From NCBI GenBank assembly GCA_018902545.1, contig JAHIQM010000006.1, positions 62,001-126,000 of the forward strand: DNA of 64,000 bases, given 5' to 3'. The stretch comes from Pseudomonadota bacterium (lineage in GTDB: Bacteria > Desulfobacterota > Desulfovibrionia > Desulfovibrionales > Desulfomicrobiaceae). Under the pieces are notes generated by a model, which was given only the letters and a program-made list of their open reading frames with translations, made no database searches and had not been told where the DNA came from. The position numbers and the translations under genes were made by a program. Of this stretch, positions 33,296 through 42,703 are shown one piece after another (the first letter of the stretch is position 1; every line of letters begins with the position of its first letter).

Positions 33296-33649
33296 GTTTT
33301 CCTCCAGAATTGAGAGGGTGATAGAGTTCGTCATACGTACTTACGGGACTAATTAATATTGTTCAAGTGGGTGATATGTTGCCACTGAATGCGTACGGTC
33401 GTCCCGGCAGGCTTCTTGCCTTGAGCCGCTTGCGGGTCTAGACTTCCGATCCGAAGCGTCGGGCCGGGGATGGTCCTGACCGGGGCGAGCGGATCACGGA
33501 AAGGCCGTGCCGGGCGGTATTTACTTGGGTATGGCTGTTTTTTGAGTCCGCGCAACTGCGGAGGCCTTGCCTGTACGGCCTAAGTACTTTGACAGAAGCT
33601 TCGCAGGTTCAGTAGGGCAGAGTCCAAATCATGAACGACAGAGGTCTAT
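33296..33649. other. Divergent intergenic region between fecR-like gene and recQ
   Basis: 354 nt without a supported gene. It must hold the promoters of both divergent operons. A perfect TTGACA at 33589-33594 faces recQ but has only a poor -10 partner. The recQ start has GAGG about 6 nt upstream. A short minus-strand frame at 33349-33555 has no coding character. Confidence 0.4.
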
Positions 33650-35884
33650 ATGCCCACCCCACTTGATATTCTGAGCACGGTTTTCGGCTACGACGGATTC
33701 GTCGGGCCGCAGGAAGCCGTCATCGATACCCTCCTGGCCGGTCGTGACGCCGTGGTGCTCATGCCCACAGGCGGCGGCAAGTCCCTGTGCTACCAGATTC
33801 CCGCCTTGCTCCGGCCCGGCACTGCCGTGGTCGTCTCCCCGCTCATCGCGCTCATGCGCGACCAAGTTCAGAGCCTGACCCAGAACGGGGTGCGCGCGGC
33901 CTATCTCAACTCCTCCCTTTCGGTCATGGAGGCGCGACAGGTAGAAGCCGAACTTCTGGCCGGGCGACTTGATCTGATCTATGTCGCTCCGGAACGCCTT
34001 TTTTTGCCTGGTTTTCTCGAACAGCTCCAGCGTGTCCCGCTGGCACTTTTTGCCATCGACGAGGCGCACTGCGTGTCGCAATGGGGACACGACTTTCGGC
34101 CCGAATACACCCGCCTGGGGGTGCTTTGCGAACAATTTCCGGGTGTGCCGCGCGTGGCGCTGACCGCCACGGCCGATGACCTGACCCGGGCGGACATCAT
34201 CCGTCAGCTGCGCCTGGAATCGGCGCGGATATTTGCCTCAGGGTTTGACCGGCCGGGCATCCGCTATCTTGTCACCCTCAAAGACCATCCCGAACAACAG
34301 CTCACCAATTTTCTGCGTTCCCAGCCACTCGGCGAAGCGGGCATCGTTTACCGCATGTCGCGCAAGAAGGTCGAGGCCACGGCCGCGAGCCTTTGCAAAC
34401 AGGGATTCACGGCTTTGCCCTATCATGCCGGGCTGGACGGGGGGACGCGTGAGCGCAATCAGGAGCGCTTCATGCGCGAGGACGGGGTGATCATGGTCGC
34501 CACCGTGGCTTTCGGCATGGGCGTGGACAAGCCCAACGTGCGCTTCGTGGTCCATCTCGACCCGCCGACCAGCCTTGAGGCCTATCATCAGGAAACCGGC
34601 CGCGCGGGACGCGACGGACTGCCCGCCTTGGCCTGGATGACCTACGGCCTCGGTGACATCGCCATGCTGCGCCGACTGGTGGCCATGGACGGGGGGCAGG
34701 TGTCTCTTGCCGCCGACACAGGGGAGGGGCGCGGGGAAGGCCGGGTGCGGCATGAGCGGCTCAAGCAGCAGAAGCTGACCGCCCTGCTCGGGTACTGCGA
34801 GACGACCAATTGCCGGCGGCAGGTGCTGCTGCGTTATTTCGGCCAGGAACTCCCCGAGCCTTGCGGCAACTGCGACATCTGCCTGAATCCTGTGGAGTCC
34901 TGGGACGGGACGGTGGCGGTTCAGAAGGCGCTGTCCGCCATTTTTCGGGTCAAGGAAGGGTTCGGGGCCGGGCATCTGGCCGACGTGCTGGTCGGCAAGC
35001 AGACCCGGGCCATCGAACGCTGGGGGCACCAGAGTGTTTCGACCTTCGGCATCGGCACGGAACTGTCCAGGCCGGAGTGGTTGAGCGTCTATCGCCAGCT
35101 GGTGGCGGCGGGGCTGGCTGATGTGGACATGGAAGGGTACGGGGCTTTAAAGCTCAATGCCCGAAGCTGGGAGGTCATGAAAGGCGGGCAGAGCGTGTCT
35201 CTGCGCCGCGATCCGGTGCCAGTGAAGGGGAAGGCGCTGCAGCCGAGGGTAACCGAAACAGCTTCACCCGAGGCCCTGGAGCTGTGGGAAAGCCTGCGTC
35301 ATCTGCGGCTTGAGATCTCCCGGGAGCAGGGCGTGCCGCCCTATGCGGTCTTTTCGGACCGGACCCTGCAGGAACTGGTGCGTTACCGGCCCCGTACGGT
35401 AGAAGAGCTCCCGGGCATCAGCGGGGTGGGGCGCATGAAGCTTGCGGCGTACGGGGAAAGCTTCGTGCAGGTCCTGCAACGGCACGAGGCCGAGCACGGT
35501 CGCCCGGTTGACCTGCCTGATGCTCCCGCGCCGCGCGTGGAAAAAGTCAGGCCCATGCCGCAAGATTTGTCCGGCACTGAACAGGCCAGCCTCGATTTGT
35601 TCAGGGAAAAGGGCAGTGTCGAAGATGTGGCCGCCGAACGGGGCCTCAAGTCCGCCACAATTTATGGGCACCTGACCAAAGCCATCGTCTTGGGGCATGT
35701 CTCGGCGGCCGACGTCACGGGCCTGAGCCGAGGGCAGCTCTCACGCATCGCGGAATGCCTGGGGTCCGGGCGCGGGCGGGCCTCCCTGGGCGCGGCCGTG
35801 GAGGCTCTGGACGGCGAATTCGGATATGAAATCCTGCGCTGTGTTCAGGCCCAGATGATGCGGGAGCAGACGGAGCAGGCATGA
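33650..35884 (+). CDS. recQ: ATP-dependent DNA helicase RecQ
   Basis: 744 residues, longer than E. coli RecQ (~610). Helicase motifs: '[12 protein letters not shown]' (I), '[17 protein letters not shown]' (II), '[18 protein letters not shown]' and '[10 protein letters not shown]' (VI). The zinc site is 'CETTNCRR' with 'CGNCDIC', then RQC and an HRDC domain ('[22 protein letters not shown]'). The extra C-terminal ~120 residues contain a helix-turn-helix ('[22 protein letters not shown]') as in long RecQ forms. It unwinds DNA 3'-5' for recombination and repair. It overlaps the next gene by 4 nt. Confidence 0.95.
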   Translation: MPTPLDILSTVFGYDGFVGPQEAVIDTLLAGRDAVVLMPTGGGKSLCYQIPALLRPGTAVVVSPLIALMRDQVQSLTQNGVRAAYLNSSLSVMEARQVEAELLAGRLDLIYVAPERLFLPGFLEQLQRVPLALFAIDEAHCVSQWGHDFRPEYTRLGVLCEQFPGVPRVALTATADDLTRADIIRQLRLESARIFASGFDRPGIRYLVTLKDHPEQQLTNFLRSQPLGEAGIVYRMSRKKVEATAASLCKQGFTALPYHAGLDGGTRERNQERFMREDGVIMVATVAFGMGVDKPNVRFVVHLDPPTSLEAYHQETGRAGRDGLPALAWMTYGLGDIAMLRRLVAMDGGQVSLAADTGEGRGEGRVRHERLKQQKLTALLGYCETTNCRRQVLLRYFGQELPEPCGNCDICLNPVESWDGTVAVQKALSAIFRVKEGFGAGHLADVLVGKQTRAIERWGHQSVSTFGIGTELSRPEWLSVYRQLVAAGLADVDMEGYGALKLNARSWEVMKGGQSVSLRRDPVPVKGKALQPRVTETASPEALELWESLRHLRLEISREQGVPPYAVFSDRTLQELVRYRPRTVEELPGISGVGRMKLAAYGESFVQVLQRHEAEHGRPVDLPDAPAPRVEKVRPMPQDLSGTEQASLDLFREKGSVEDVAAERGLKSATIYGHLTKAIVLGHVSAADVTGLSRGQLSRIAECLGSGRGRASLGAAVEALDGEFGYEILRCVQAQMMREQTEQA

Positions 35885-37002
35885 AAATCTATCTTGTCGG
35901 CGGGGCGGTGCGGGATCAGTTGCGAGGCGTTACGCCTGTGGATTTCGATTATGTCGCCGTCGGCGGGGATGAGCATGAGCTGCGAGGCAGGGTGCCGGGA
36001 CTGAACAGGGTCGGGCAGGGCATCCCTGTTTTTGTGCGCGGAGCCGCCCAGTACACGCTCTCGGAGTACCCGACCATCGAGGAGGATCTCGGCTCCCGCG
36101 ATATGACCGTGAACGCCCTGGCTCGGGACGAGTCCGGCGAGGTTGTCGCGCACCCCCTGGCCCTTTCGGACCTGCGTGAGAAGATTTTGCGGCCTGTTGC
36201 CGCGGAGAATTTTCTGGCCGATCCCTTGCGGGCCATCCGTGCGGCCCGGTTCGCCGCCGTTTTTCCTGATTTTGCGGTGCATCCGGGCCTGCTGTCGGCC
36301 ATGCGGGAGGTCTCGACCGAGGCTGTGGCGCGCGTGGCGGCGGAGCGGGTCGGTCAGGAAGTGCTCAAAGCCTGCGCGGCTCCCGCGCCGGGCAATTTTT
36401 TGAGGATTTTGCAGGCCGGGCACAAGCTTGCCCCGTGGCTGGCGGAGTTTCGCGGGGCGCACCTGGTGCCCGCCGGGCCACCCCTGTTTCACGAGGCCAG
36501 CGTACTGGAACACACCGCCAGGGTCATGGACCGCTGCGCTGGCGACGCGCTGGGGTGCTGGATGGCCTTGTGTCATGATCTGGGCAAGACCGCGACGAGC
36601 CCGGAACTTCTGCCGCACCATCACGGGCATGAGGAGGTCGGCGCGGACATGGCGCAGGCCCTGGCCCTGCGCCTGCGCCTCCCGAACCGCCACCGCGCCG
36701 CGGGCCGTCTGGCCGCACGGTGGCACATGGCCGCAGGGCGCTACGCGGAGCTTAGGCCTTCGACCAGGGTGCGCCTGCTGCTGGAACTCGACAAGGCGGG
36801 ATTGACGAGGAGTTTCTTTCGCCTGGTGGCGGCGGATCAGGGCGGCGAAAATCTGGAGCGGGCCCTGCGGGAGCTTTCTGTGATCAAATCCGTGCGCTTG
36901 CCGGAAAAGTATCGCGATCAGGGGCCAAAAAGCGCGGACATCCTGCTGCAGATGCGTTGCGAGGCGCTCGCCCGCCAGCACCAGGCGGGCGCAGAGACGT
37001 AA
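35881..37002 (+). CDS. cca: CCA-adding/tRNA nucleotidyltransferase
   Basis: 373 residues. The class II nucleotidyltransferase signature '[13 protein letters not shown]' with catalytic 'DFDYVAVGG', then '[12 protein letters not shown]' and '[13 protein letters not shown]'. A C-terminal HD region ('[17 protein letters not shown]', 'LCHDLGK') is as in multifunctional Cca of E. coli. It adds or repairs the 3' CCA of tRNA. The ATG overlaps the recQ stop (ATGA). Confidence 0.9.
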   Translation: MKIYLVGGAVRDQLRGVTPVDFDYVAVGGDEHELRGRVPGLNRVGQGIPVFVRGAAQYTLSEYPTIEEDLGSRDMTVNALARDESGEVVAHPLALSDLREKILRPVAAENFLADPLRAIRAARFAAVFPDFAVHPGLLSAMREVSTEAVARVAAERVGQEVLKACAAPAPGNFLRILQAGHKLAPWLAEFRGAHLVPAGPPLFHEASVLEHTARVMDRCAGDALGCWMALCHDLGKTATSPELLPHHHGHEEVGADMAQALALRLRLPNRHRAAGRLAARWHMAAGRYAELRPSTRVRLLLELDKAGLTRSFFRLVAADQGGENLERALRELSVIKSVRLPEKYRDQGPKSADILLQMRCEALARQHQAGAET

Positions 37003-37021
37003 ACTGTTTCGGGGAGGTAAC

Positions 37022-38011
37022 ATGAGAAGCTCCTGCTTAGGCCTAGCCGCAGTGTTGGTTCTGTTTTTTTGTCTTTTTCCACCGGCGGTTCGGGCCGCGT
37101 CCGATGGCGCGGCCCCCCCATACCGTGGCGCGGCGGACGATGTCCTGGTCTATGAGCGGCAGGGCTGGGTCTGGACCTGCGATGGGGACGGCAAGGGGGA
37201 AAGGCGGCTGGTGCAGGGCGTAAGGCCAGAAGTCGATGCCCGCGGGCGCCTGATAGCATTTTTCCGGCCGACCCGGGGCGACGCGTCCGGGGACATGTCC
37301 GACTTGTGGGTTTACGATCTGGAGCGCGGGAGCGAGGCGATGGTCCTGGTGTCGTTTTTCGCCGCTTCTTCTCCGGTGTGGTCCGCCGACGCAAAATCGA
37401 TCGCCTTTCTGGTCCGCGACGCCGAGTCCTTGACCAGCCTCATCGTGGTGAAGGCCGACGGGGGGGCGGTGAGAACCGTCTTGCGCGAGGGCGAAGGGGG
37501 CACGGGGTTTCTCTGCGCCTTGTCCGCTACGCCTGAAGGCGCGCTGTTGACCCACGACATGGTCAACGCCTACTGGGTAAATCCTGACGGGGGCGTGCTG
37601 AAAGCGGTTGCGCTGACAAAAATCATGGGCTCAAAAGCCGAAAGCATCACCAGTTTCGACAAACTCGCGGTTTGCCCCACGGACCCGGCAGTGCTCGTCT
37701 TCAGCCACTCCATTCCCGGCACCCCGCGATTCGAGAAGGTCATGCACGAACCCAGTTCCGCCCTGTCCCTGCACGACAGTTGGGTCGGGGTGGGCAAGAA
37801 CATGCGGATCACGCCCCATGAAATCACCGCCTTCGACCCGGTTTGGTCCGGGGACGGCAGGCGCGTCTACTTCATTGGCTACAAGGACACCCAGGCCGCC
37901 GACGATGATCTGTTCCGCGTTTTACGCATCGATCGTTTCGGTTCGGGCCTCAAAGAGCTGGTGTTGGGCGAGAGCGTGAGTGTGGGAGTCAGGGCTGCGG
38001 CAGGGCAGTGA
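37022..38011 (+). CDS. Exported TolB-like beta-propeller protein
   Basis: 329 residues with a ribosome site GGGGAGG. The signal peptide 'AAVLVLFFCLFPPAVRA' is followed by repeats of a WD40-like/TolB pattern such as 'ASSPVWSADAKSIAFLVRD' and 'AFDPVWSGDGRRVYFIGYKD'. It lies 19 nt after cca, in the same direction. It is probably periplasmic and binds a protein or ligand; no enzyme motif is seen. A short palindrome (GGCCG/CGGCC, 38021-38044) separates it from the convergent gene and may help end both transcripts. Confidence 0.72.
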   Translation: MRSSCLGLAAVLVLFFCLFPPAVRAASDGAAPPYRGAADDVLVYERQGWVWTCDGDGKGERRLVQGVRPEVDARGRLIAFFRPTRGDASGDMSDLWVYDLERGSEAMVLVSFFAASSPVWSADAKSIAFLVRDAESLTSLIVVKADGGAVRTVLREGEGGTGFLCALSATPEGALLTHDMVNAYWVNPDGGVLKAVALTKIMGSKAESITSFDKLAVCPTDPAVLVFSHSIPGTPRFEKVMHEPSSALSLHDSWVGVGKNMRITPHEITAFDPVWSGDGRRVYFIGYKDTQAADDDLFRVLRIDRFGSGLKELVLGESVSVGVRAAAGQ

Positions 38012-38044
38012 GGGGGAAATGGCCGGTTTTTTTTGGAATCGGCC

Positions 38045-38794
38045 CTATTGCTGGTACGTCCTTGGCATGGGCAGGTCCCATTTTTCATAGATCTGCGCCA
38101 ACTTGCCCTGATCGGACAGATTGCGCATGCCCTGCTCGAAGGTCTCAAGCAGTTCCCGTCCACGCGGCGAGTCGGTGAAAGCCGGGAAGTATTGCCTGAA
38201 GCCTACGGATTCGATGCGAAACTCGTTTTCGTCGAGCGGCGTTTTACTGGACCTGATGCTCTCGTTGATGAGGTGCAGGTCGTCGACGTAAAAATCCGCC
38301 CCTCCGCGAACGACCCGCTCCAGGGCTTCGACTCCGCTGTGCGTCTCGCTGGGCTGGATGGGGACGGAAAAATCCCGCGCGGCGTAGTATCCGAGCCTCC
38401 ACACCACGCGTTTGTTCGCCATGGAATTGGTGCCGTCCCAGTAAGGAAAAGCGCTTTTGCGGAAGATCGCGTGGTATTCACCTTCGTACATCGGTTCCGC
38501 AGCCAGTCGCATTCCGGCCAAGGCTAGAGGGAGGCACATGTAGATGTCGACTGTGCCTTCGCGGACCATGATACGGCCCCGCTTGGCCGGAACTTCCAGA
38601 TGACGGACCGTTTTACCGTCGGGCGCGTAGATGGCCTGCATGAGGTCGTGGTAGAGCCCCTGCCCGTCGGCGCTGGTGAATCCCTGCCAATACGGGGACG
38701 CGGTGATGACCTCGTCCGCGCGGACGGCAGCGGGGACAAGAAGCATGATGATGGCGGCAAGCAGAAGCATGTGCGGTTTTAGACTACTGGTCAT
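38045..38794 (-). CDS. Periplasmic solute-binding protein family 3 (amino-acid-type)
   Basis: 249 residues from the ATG at 38794; a TTG two codons earlier is possible. Signal peptide 'MLLLAAIIMLLVPAAVRA'. The remainder fits a small family-3 binding fold ('YWQGFTSADGQGLYHDLMQAIY', 'VPAKRGRIMVREGTVDIYMCLP', 'MRNLSDQGKLAQIYEKW'). No permease or ATPase neighbours it, so it may serve as a sensor or orphan binding protein rather than in transport. Confidence 0.78.
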   Translation of the reverse strand: MTSSLKPHMLLLAAIIMLLVPAAVRADEVITASPYWQGFTSADGQGLYHDLMQAIYAPDGKTVRHLEVPAKRGRIMVREGTVDIYMCLPLALAGMRLAAEPMYEGEYHAIFRKSAFPYWDGTNSMANKRVVWRLGYYAARDFSVPIQPSETHSGVEALERVVRGGADFYVDDLHLINESIRSSKTPLDENEFRIESVGFRQYFPAFTDSPRGRELLETFEQGMRNLSDQGKLAQIYEKWDLPMPRTYQQ

Positions 38795-38984
38795 GAACAA
38801 CGCATCTAGCGCACCCCGGGTTCGCGAACAAGTGGAATCTGATGTTTTTTATGATCGCTCCATCTGCGGGCTTGCGTCCGGGGTCCTGACGTGATTTGTT
38901 CGGTCCCTGACTTTTATGGAACCATCATCCCCGACGCGCCAGCGGCAGGGATGTTTTTTTCATTCTGTAACCGGGTAGGATTTC

Positions 38985-39734
38985 ATGCAGAATATTTTGG
39001 ATCGAGCCGCACGGATAGTGTCCCTTCTGGACCTGACCTCCCTGTCTGGCACCGAAACCGTGGACGAGATCGAGCGGCTCTGCGCCCGGGCCGAGGGGCC
39101 GTGCGGCCGGGTCGCCGCGATCTGTGTTTTTCCCGGCCACCTGCCCCAGGTTCGCGCCAGCCTGGCCGGGCTTTCCCTGGAGCAGGTCGAGTTGGCTACG
39201 GTGGTCAATTTTCCCGCAGGGGACCTGGATGCGGACGGGAGTGTCCGCGAGATACGGGAGGCTCTGGCTCTAGGGGCCACGGAAGTGGATCTGGTCTTTC
39301 CCTACCGGGCCTTTCTGGACGGATTGACGGAGCAAACAGGAAAATATCTGGATGCCTGCCGTCAGGCCTGTCCTGTGCGGCTCAAGGTCATCCTCGAAAC
39401 AGGGGAGCTTGGCAGCCGGGACTCCATTCGCGCGGCAAGTCTCCTGGCCGTGGAGCGGGGCGCGGATTTCCTGAAGACCTCCACCGGGAAATCTCTGGTT
39501 CACGCCACTCCCGAAGCGGCCACGATTATGCTCGAGGTCATCGCCCAGGGCGGCGGCAGGGTCGGTTTCAAGGCTTCGGGCGGGTTGCGCACCATGGACG
39601 ACGCCCTGGTCTACCTCGCGCTGGCCGACAGGATCATGGGCCGGGACTGGGTCAGCCCACGGACGTTCCGGTTCGGGGCCAGCAGCCTGCTGGACGACGT
39701 GCAGGCGAGGGCCTTCGACAGGGGCCGTCCGTGA
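38985..39734 (+). CDS. deoC: Deoxyribose-phosphate aldolase
   Basis: 249 residues. TIM-barrel motifs: 'AAICVFPGHLPQVRASL', 'VVNFPAGDLDADGSVREI', 'RLKVILETGEL', and the Schiff-base lysine region 'GADFLKTSTG' plus 'VGFKASGGLRT'. It cleaves 2-deoxyribose-5-phosphate to glyceraldehyde-3-phosphate and acetaldehyde. TAGGA lies upstream of the ATG. The stop overlaps the GTG start of deoB. The pair degrades nucleoside sugars. Confidence 0.93.
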   Translation: MQNILDRAARIVSLLDLTSLSGTETVDEIERLCARAEGPCGRVAAICVFPGHLPQVRASLAGLSLEQVELATVVNFPAGDLDADGSVREIREALALGATEVDLVFPYRAFLDGLTEQTGKYLDACRQACPVRLKVILETGELGSRDSIRAASLLAVERGADFLKTSTGKSLVHATPEAATIMLEVIAQGGGRVGFKASGGLRTMDDALVYLALADRIMGRDWVSPRTFRFGASSLLDDVQARAFDRGRP

Positions 39735-40972
39735 GCCGGATCTGTCTGCTGGTACTCGATTCGCTGGGGATCGGCGGAGCGCCGGACGCGGATCTGTTCG
39801 GAGATCTCGGAGCCGACACCCTGGGGCACATCGCCGAGGCCTGCGCCCAGGGGCTTGCTGATGAAGGCCGGAGCGGGCCACTGCGCATCCCGGTCCTCTC
39901 GTCCCTGGGACTCGGACTGGCGGCGGCCCTGTCCACGGGCCGGATTCCTCCCGGTCTTGAGTCGCCCGGTCCTGCTTTGGGCCGGTACGGCTGCGCTACG
40001 GAGATCAGCCTGGGCAAGGATACCCCCAGCGGCCATTTTGAAATGACCGGCGCACCGGTGCTCTTTGACTGGGGCTATTTCACCGGGGCCACCGATTCCA
40101 TACCTGCCGCGCTGCTGGACGAGCTTGTGGCCCGCGCCGGTCTGCCCGGTGTGCTGGGCAACTGCAAGGCCTCGGGCACCGAGATTCTGAGGCGTCTGGG
40201 CGAGGAGCATCTTCGGAGCGGCTGTCCCATCGTCTACACTTCGGTGGATTCGGTGCTGCAGATTGCCGCCCATGAGCAGGCCTTCGGCTTAAAGCGTCTG
40301 CTGGAGGTCTGCGCCATCGCCCGGGAGCTGGCCGACACGTACCACATAGCAAGGATCATCGCCCGCCCCTTCACGGGCCGGGACCCAGGCACATTTGTGC
40401 GGACCGGGAACCGGCGTGACTTCTCCATTCCGGCCCCTTCGCCCACGATTCTCGATCTGTTGACGGAGACAGGCGGAACCGTCTTGTGCGTTGGCAAGGT
40501 CGGAGATATTTTCGCGCATCGCGGGGTGACGAAAAACATCCGCGTCTTTGGCCATGACCGCCTCATGGATGCGACCCTGGGGGCCTTTGAAAGCGCCGCG
40601 GACAGGACTCTGGTCATGACGAATTTCGTTGATTTTGATTCCGTTCATGGACATCGTCGGGACGTGGCCGGATATGCAAGAGCGCTTGAATCCCTGGACG
40701 CGCGACTGCCCGAGTTGCTGGCACGGCTCACGCCGGGAGATCTGTGCATCTTGACCGCTGATCACGGATGCGATCCGACCTGGAGCGGCACGGATCACAC
40801 GCGCGAGCGGGTGCCTGTCCTGGCCGTGGGGCCGGGGATCAGGTCCGGGAGCATCGGCATTCGCGATACGCTCAGCGATATCGGAGCCTCGGCAGCGCAT
40901 TTTTTGGGCATGGCGGGAACCGGGCATGGCCGGTCGTTTTTTGTCGAGGATGAGCTCACAACCCTTCGTTAA
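39731..40972 (+). CDS. deoB: Phosphopentomutase
   Basis: 413 residues starting at GTG 39731 (GTGA overlap with deoC). Alkaline-phosphatase-superfamily metal motifs: 'LLVLDSLGIGGAPDADLFG', 'GKDTPSGHFEMTG', 'NFVDFDSVHGHRRD' and 'ADHGCDPTWSGTDHTRE'. It converts (deoxy)ribose-1-phosphate to the 5-phosphate, feeding DeoC. The open frame extends back to 38891 in phase, but that upstream part lies across deoC in another frame and is not coding. Confidence 0.93.
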   Translation: MSRICLLVLDSLGIGGAPDADLFGDLGADTLGHIAEACAQGLADEGRSGPLRIPVLSSLGLGLAAALSTGRIPPGLESPGPALGRYGCATEISLGKDTPSGHFEMTGAPVLFDWGYFTGATDSIPAALLDELVARAGLPGVLGNCKASGTEILRRLGEEHLRSGCPIVYTSVDSVLQIAAHEQAFGLKRLLEVCAIARELADTYHIARIIARPFTGRDPGTFVRTGNRRDFSIPAPSPTILDLLTETGGTVLCVGKVGDIFAHRGVTKNIRVFGHDRLMDATLGAFESAADRTLVMTNFVDFDSVHGHRRDVAGYARALESLDARLPELLARLTPGDLCILTADHGCDPTWSGTDHTRERVPVLAVGPGIRSGSIGIRDTLSDIGASAAHFLGMAGTGHGRSFFVEDELTTLR

Positions 40973-40982
40973 AGGAATACTC

Positions 40983-42188
40983 ATGACCCCCGATTACGGC
41001 CAAGGGCCGAAAAGTTTGAACGAACGGATCATCGCTGCGCTGCTCAGGCTCATGGTCTGGGGCGGCGTGTTCGCCGTCGTCTACATCCTGCGTTCCTTTT
41101 TTCTGCTGCTCTTTTTGACCTTTGTGTTCGGCTATATCCAGAACCGCGGAGTCAACAGACTACAGGGCCTGATCCCCAACCGGCCGCTGCGGGTCGTGCT
41201 GGTGGCGAGCATATTTCTGGGTGTCCTCGTTGCGGTGGGCGTCTTTCTGGTGCCCCGGGCCAAGGACCAGACCGTCCTTTTCGTCACCCAGTTGCCGCAG
41301 TACGTGGAACGGCTGGACCAGGAACTCGGCGCCCTGGGGGAGCGCTACCCCATGATCGCCAACGCCATCCCTGAACTCGGCGCTGTCTCAGACCACCCGG
41401 CCGGCCATGGAACATCGAGGGTTGCGGCCCTGGTGCAGCAGATTTTCGGTATGTCCGATCACCCCGTCGGGCAGAACAAGGTCAACCAGTTGCTGGATCT
41501 GGTGCGCGGGGTGGGAGGGCAGATTGCGGCCATCGCCTCGGCCTTTCTGCTGGCCTTGCTGTTTTCCTTTCTCATCGTGCTCGACCTGCCACGCCTTTCG
41601 GCCAGCGTATGCTCCCTTGAAAATTCCAAGCTCGATTTCGTCTATCGGGAGGTGGCGGCCAGCATACGGGATTTCGCCATGGTGCTTGGCAAGGCGCTGG
41701 AGGCGCAGTTCGTCATCGCCGTGGTCAACTCCCTGCTCACGGCCATCGGCGTGGCCTTGCTTGGACTGGGCTCGACCATGGCTTTTTTGATGGTCATAGT
41801 TTTTCTGTGCAGCTTCATTCCCGTTCTGGGCGTTTTCATCAGTACGGTGCCCATCTGCCTCATCGCCCTGCAGAGCTCGGGGATGACGACCATGCTGCTG
41901 GCCATCGTCATGATCACGGTCATCCACCTGCTCGAAGGGTACGTGCTCAATCCCAGGATCTACGGCTCCTACATGCGCATCAATCCCGTCATCGTGCTCG
42001 TCATTCTGACCGTCGGGGCCAAGCTGTTTCAAATCTGGGGGCTGGTGCTGGGTGTGCCGATCTGCACCTATATCTTCGGGCATGTCATTCAGCGCAAGGA
42101 AGGGCCCGCTCCGTTCGAATGCCCTGTGGACACCGGCCGGGATAAAGCCGCCTCACCTTCCGTGGCCGTTGATGGACCTCAATCGTAA
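40983..42188 (+). CDS. AI-2E (PerM/TqsA-like) family membrane transporter
   Basis: 401 residues from the ATG at 40983 (AAAGGA ribosome site). About eight membrane segments; typical family stretches 'LVASIFLGVLVAVGVFLVPRA' and 'AFLMVIVFLCSFIPVLGVFISTVP' and 'LEGYVLNPRIYGSYMRINPVIVLVILTVGA'. Members export or exchange small molecules (AI-2, Na+/H+); the substrate here is unknown. It lies 10 nt after deoB. Confidence 0.88.
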   Translation: MTPDYGQGPKSLNERIIAALLRLMVWGGVFAVVYILRSFFLLLFLTFVFGYIQNRGVNRLQGLIPNRPLRVVLVASIFLGVLVAVGVFLVPRAKDQTVLFVTQLPQYVERLDQELGALGERYPMIANAIPELGAVSDHPAGHGTSRVAALVQQIFGMSDHPVGQNKVNQLLDLVRGVGGQIAAIASAFLLALLFSFLIVLDLPRLSASVCSLENSKLDFVYREVAASIRDFAMVLGKALEAQFVIAVVNSLLTAIGVALLGLGSTMAFLMVIVFLCSFIPVLGVFISTVPICLIALQSSGMTTMLLAIVMITVIHLLEGYVLNPRIYGSYMRINPVIVLVILTVGAKLFQIWGLVLGVPICTYIFGHVIQRKEGPAPFECPVDTGRDKAASPSVAVDGPQS

Positions 42189-42195
42189 ACGCCTG

Positions 42196-42621
42196 ATGGA
42201 GCCAAGAGTGGAAAAAAACCTGAGCATCGTCATTGTCGAGGAGCCCTGCCTGTCGCGCAACGTCATGTCCAAGGCCCTTGGTGTGTGGGGGTACCCGTGC
42301 GCCATTGCCGAGGACGAAGACGCCGCCTGGAAGGCCGTTATGATCGCGCAGGCTCCGGTTCTGGTCCTGGCGGACTGGCACGCGGACTTCATGGGATGTG
42401 ATGAGTTTTTCTGGAAAGTTCGCGCCACGCCATCGTTGCAAGATGTTTATCTGATGGGTGGAATTCCGCGTGGGGCCGTGGGGGCGATCCGGCACTGCAT
42501 GGCCTCCGGGGCCAACGACTTCGTGTATCGCCCTTACGACCTCGATGAAATGCGCGTGCGCCTGCATGTGGCTTGCAAGGTTATGGGCCTGGATCCGGAT
42601 GGCTTCATTTTTCCGGACTGA
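42196..42621 (+). CDS. Stand-alone atypical receiver-domain protein
   Basis: 141 residues if the ATG at 42196 is used; GTG 42208 has a better-spaced GGAG, and ATG 42172 overlaps the previous gene. The sequence follows a response-regulator receiver ('LSIVIVEEPCLSRNVMSKAL', 'LVLADWHADFMGCDEF', 'GANDFVYRPYDLDEMRVRLHVACKVMG'). The phospho-acceptor Asp is kept in 'LADW', but the conserved Lys before the cis-Pro is Arg and the acidic pair is Glu-Glu. It may be an unconventional CheY-like output protein. Confidence 0.75.
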   Translation: MEPRVEKNLSIVIVEEPCLSRNVMSKALGVWGYPCAIAEDEDAAWKAVMIAQAPVLVLADWHADFMGCDEFFWKVRATPSLQDVYLMGGIPRGAVGAIRHCMASGANDFVYRPYDLDEMRVRLHVACKVMGLDPDGFIFPD

Positions 42622-42649
42622 CAGAGATCTCTTCTCGTCCCTTTTTTCG

Positions 42650-42690
42650 CGGAATTTGCCCGTTTTCAAAACGGCAGATTCCGTTTTTTT
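42650..42690 (+). terminator. Rho-independent terminator after receiver gene
   Basis: CGGAAT (42650-42655) / ATTCCG (42678-42683) and inner GCC...GGC arms form an interrupted stem, followed by seven Ts (42684-42690). It ends the deoC-deoB-permease-receiver transcript. Confidence 0.8.
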
Positions 42691-42703
42691 GCGTCGCCAG
42701 TTT

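Noticed and set aside
33349-33555. 68-codon minus-strand frame between fecR-like gene and recQ
   Set aside because: Basic, proline-rich composition with no start signal and no known family; likely chance.
38891-39730. Very long plus-strand frame continuing upstream from deoB, giving a 693-residue protein
   Set aside because: The first 280 codons run through deoC in a different frame and have no recognisable sequence. DeoC is a clear full-length enzyme and deoB has a good GTG start.
42052-42195. Longer start for the receiver protein
   Set aside because: The extra N-terminal residues overlap the AI-2E permease gene in another frame and do not look like a receiver domain.
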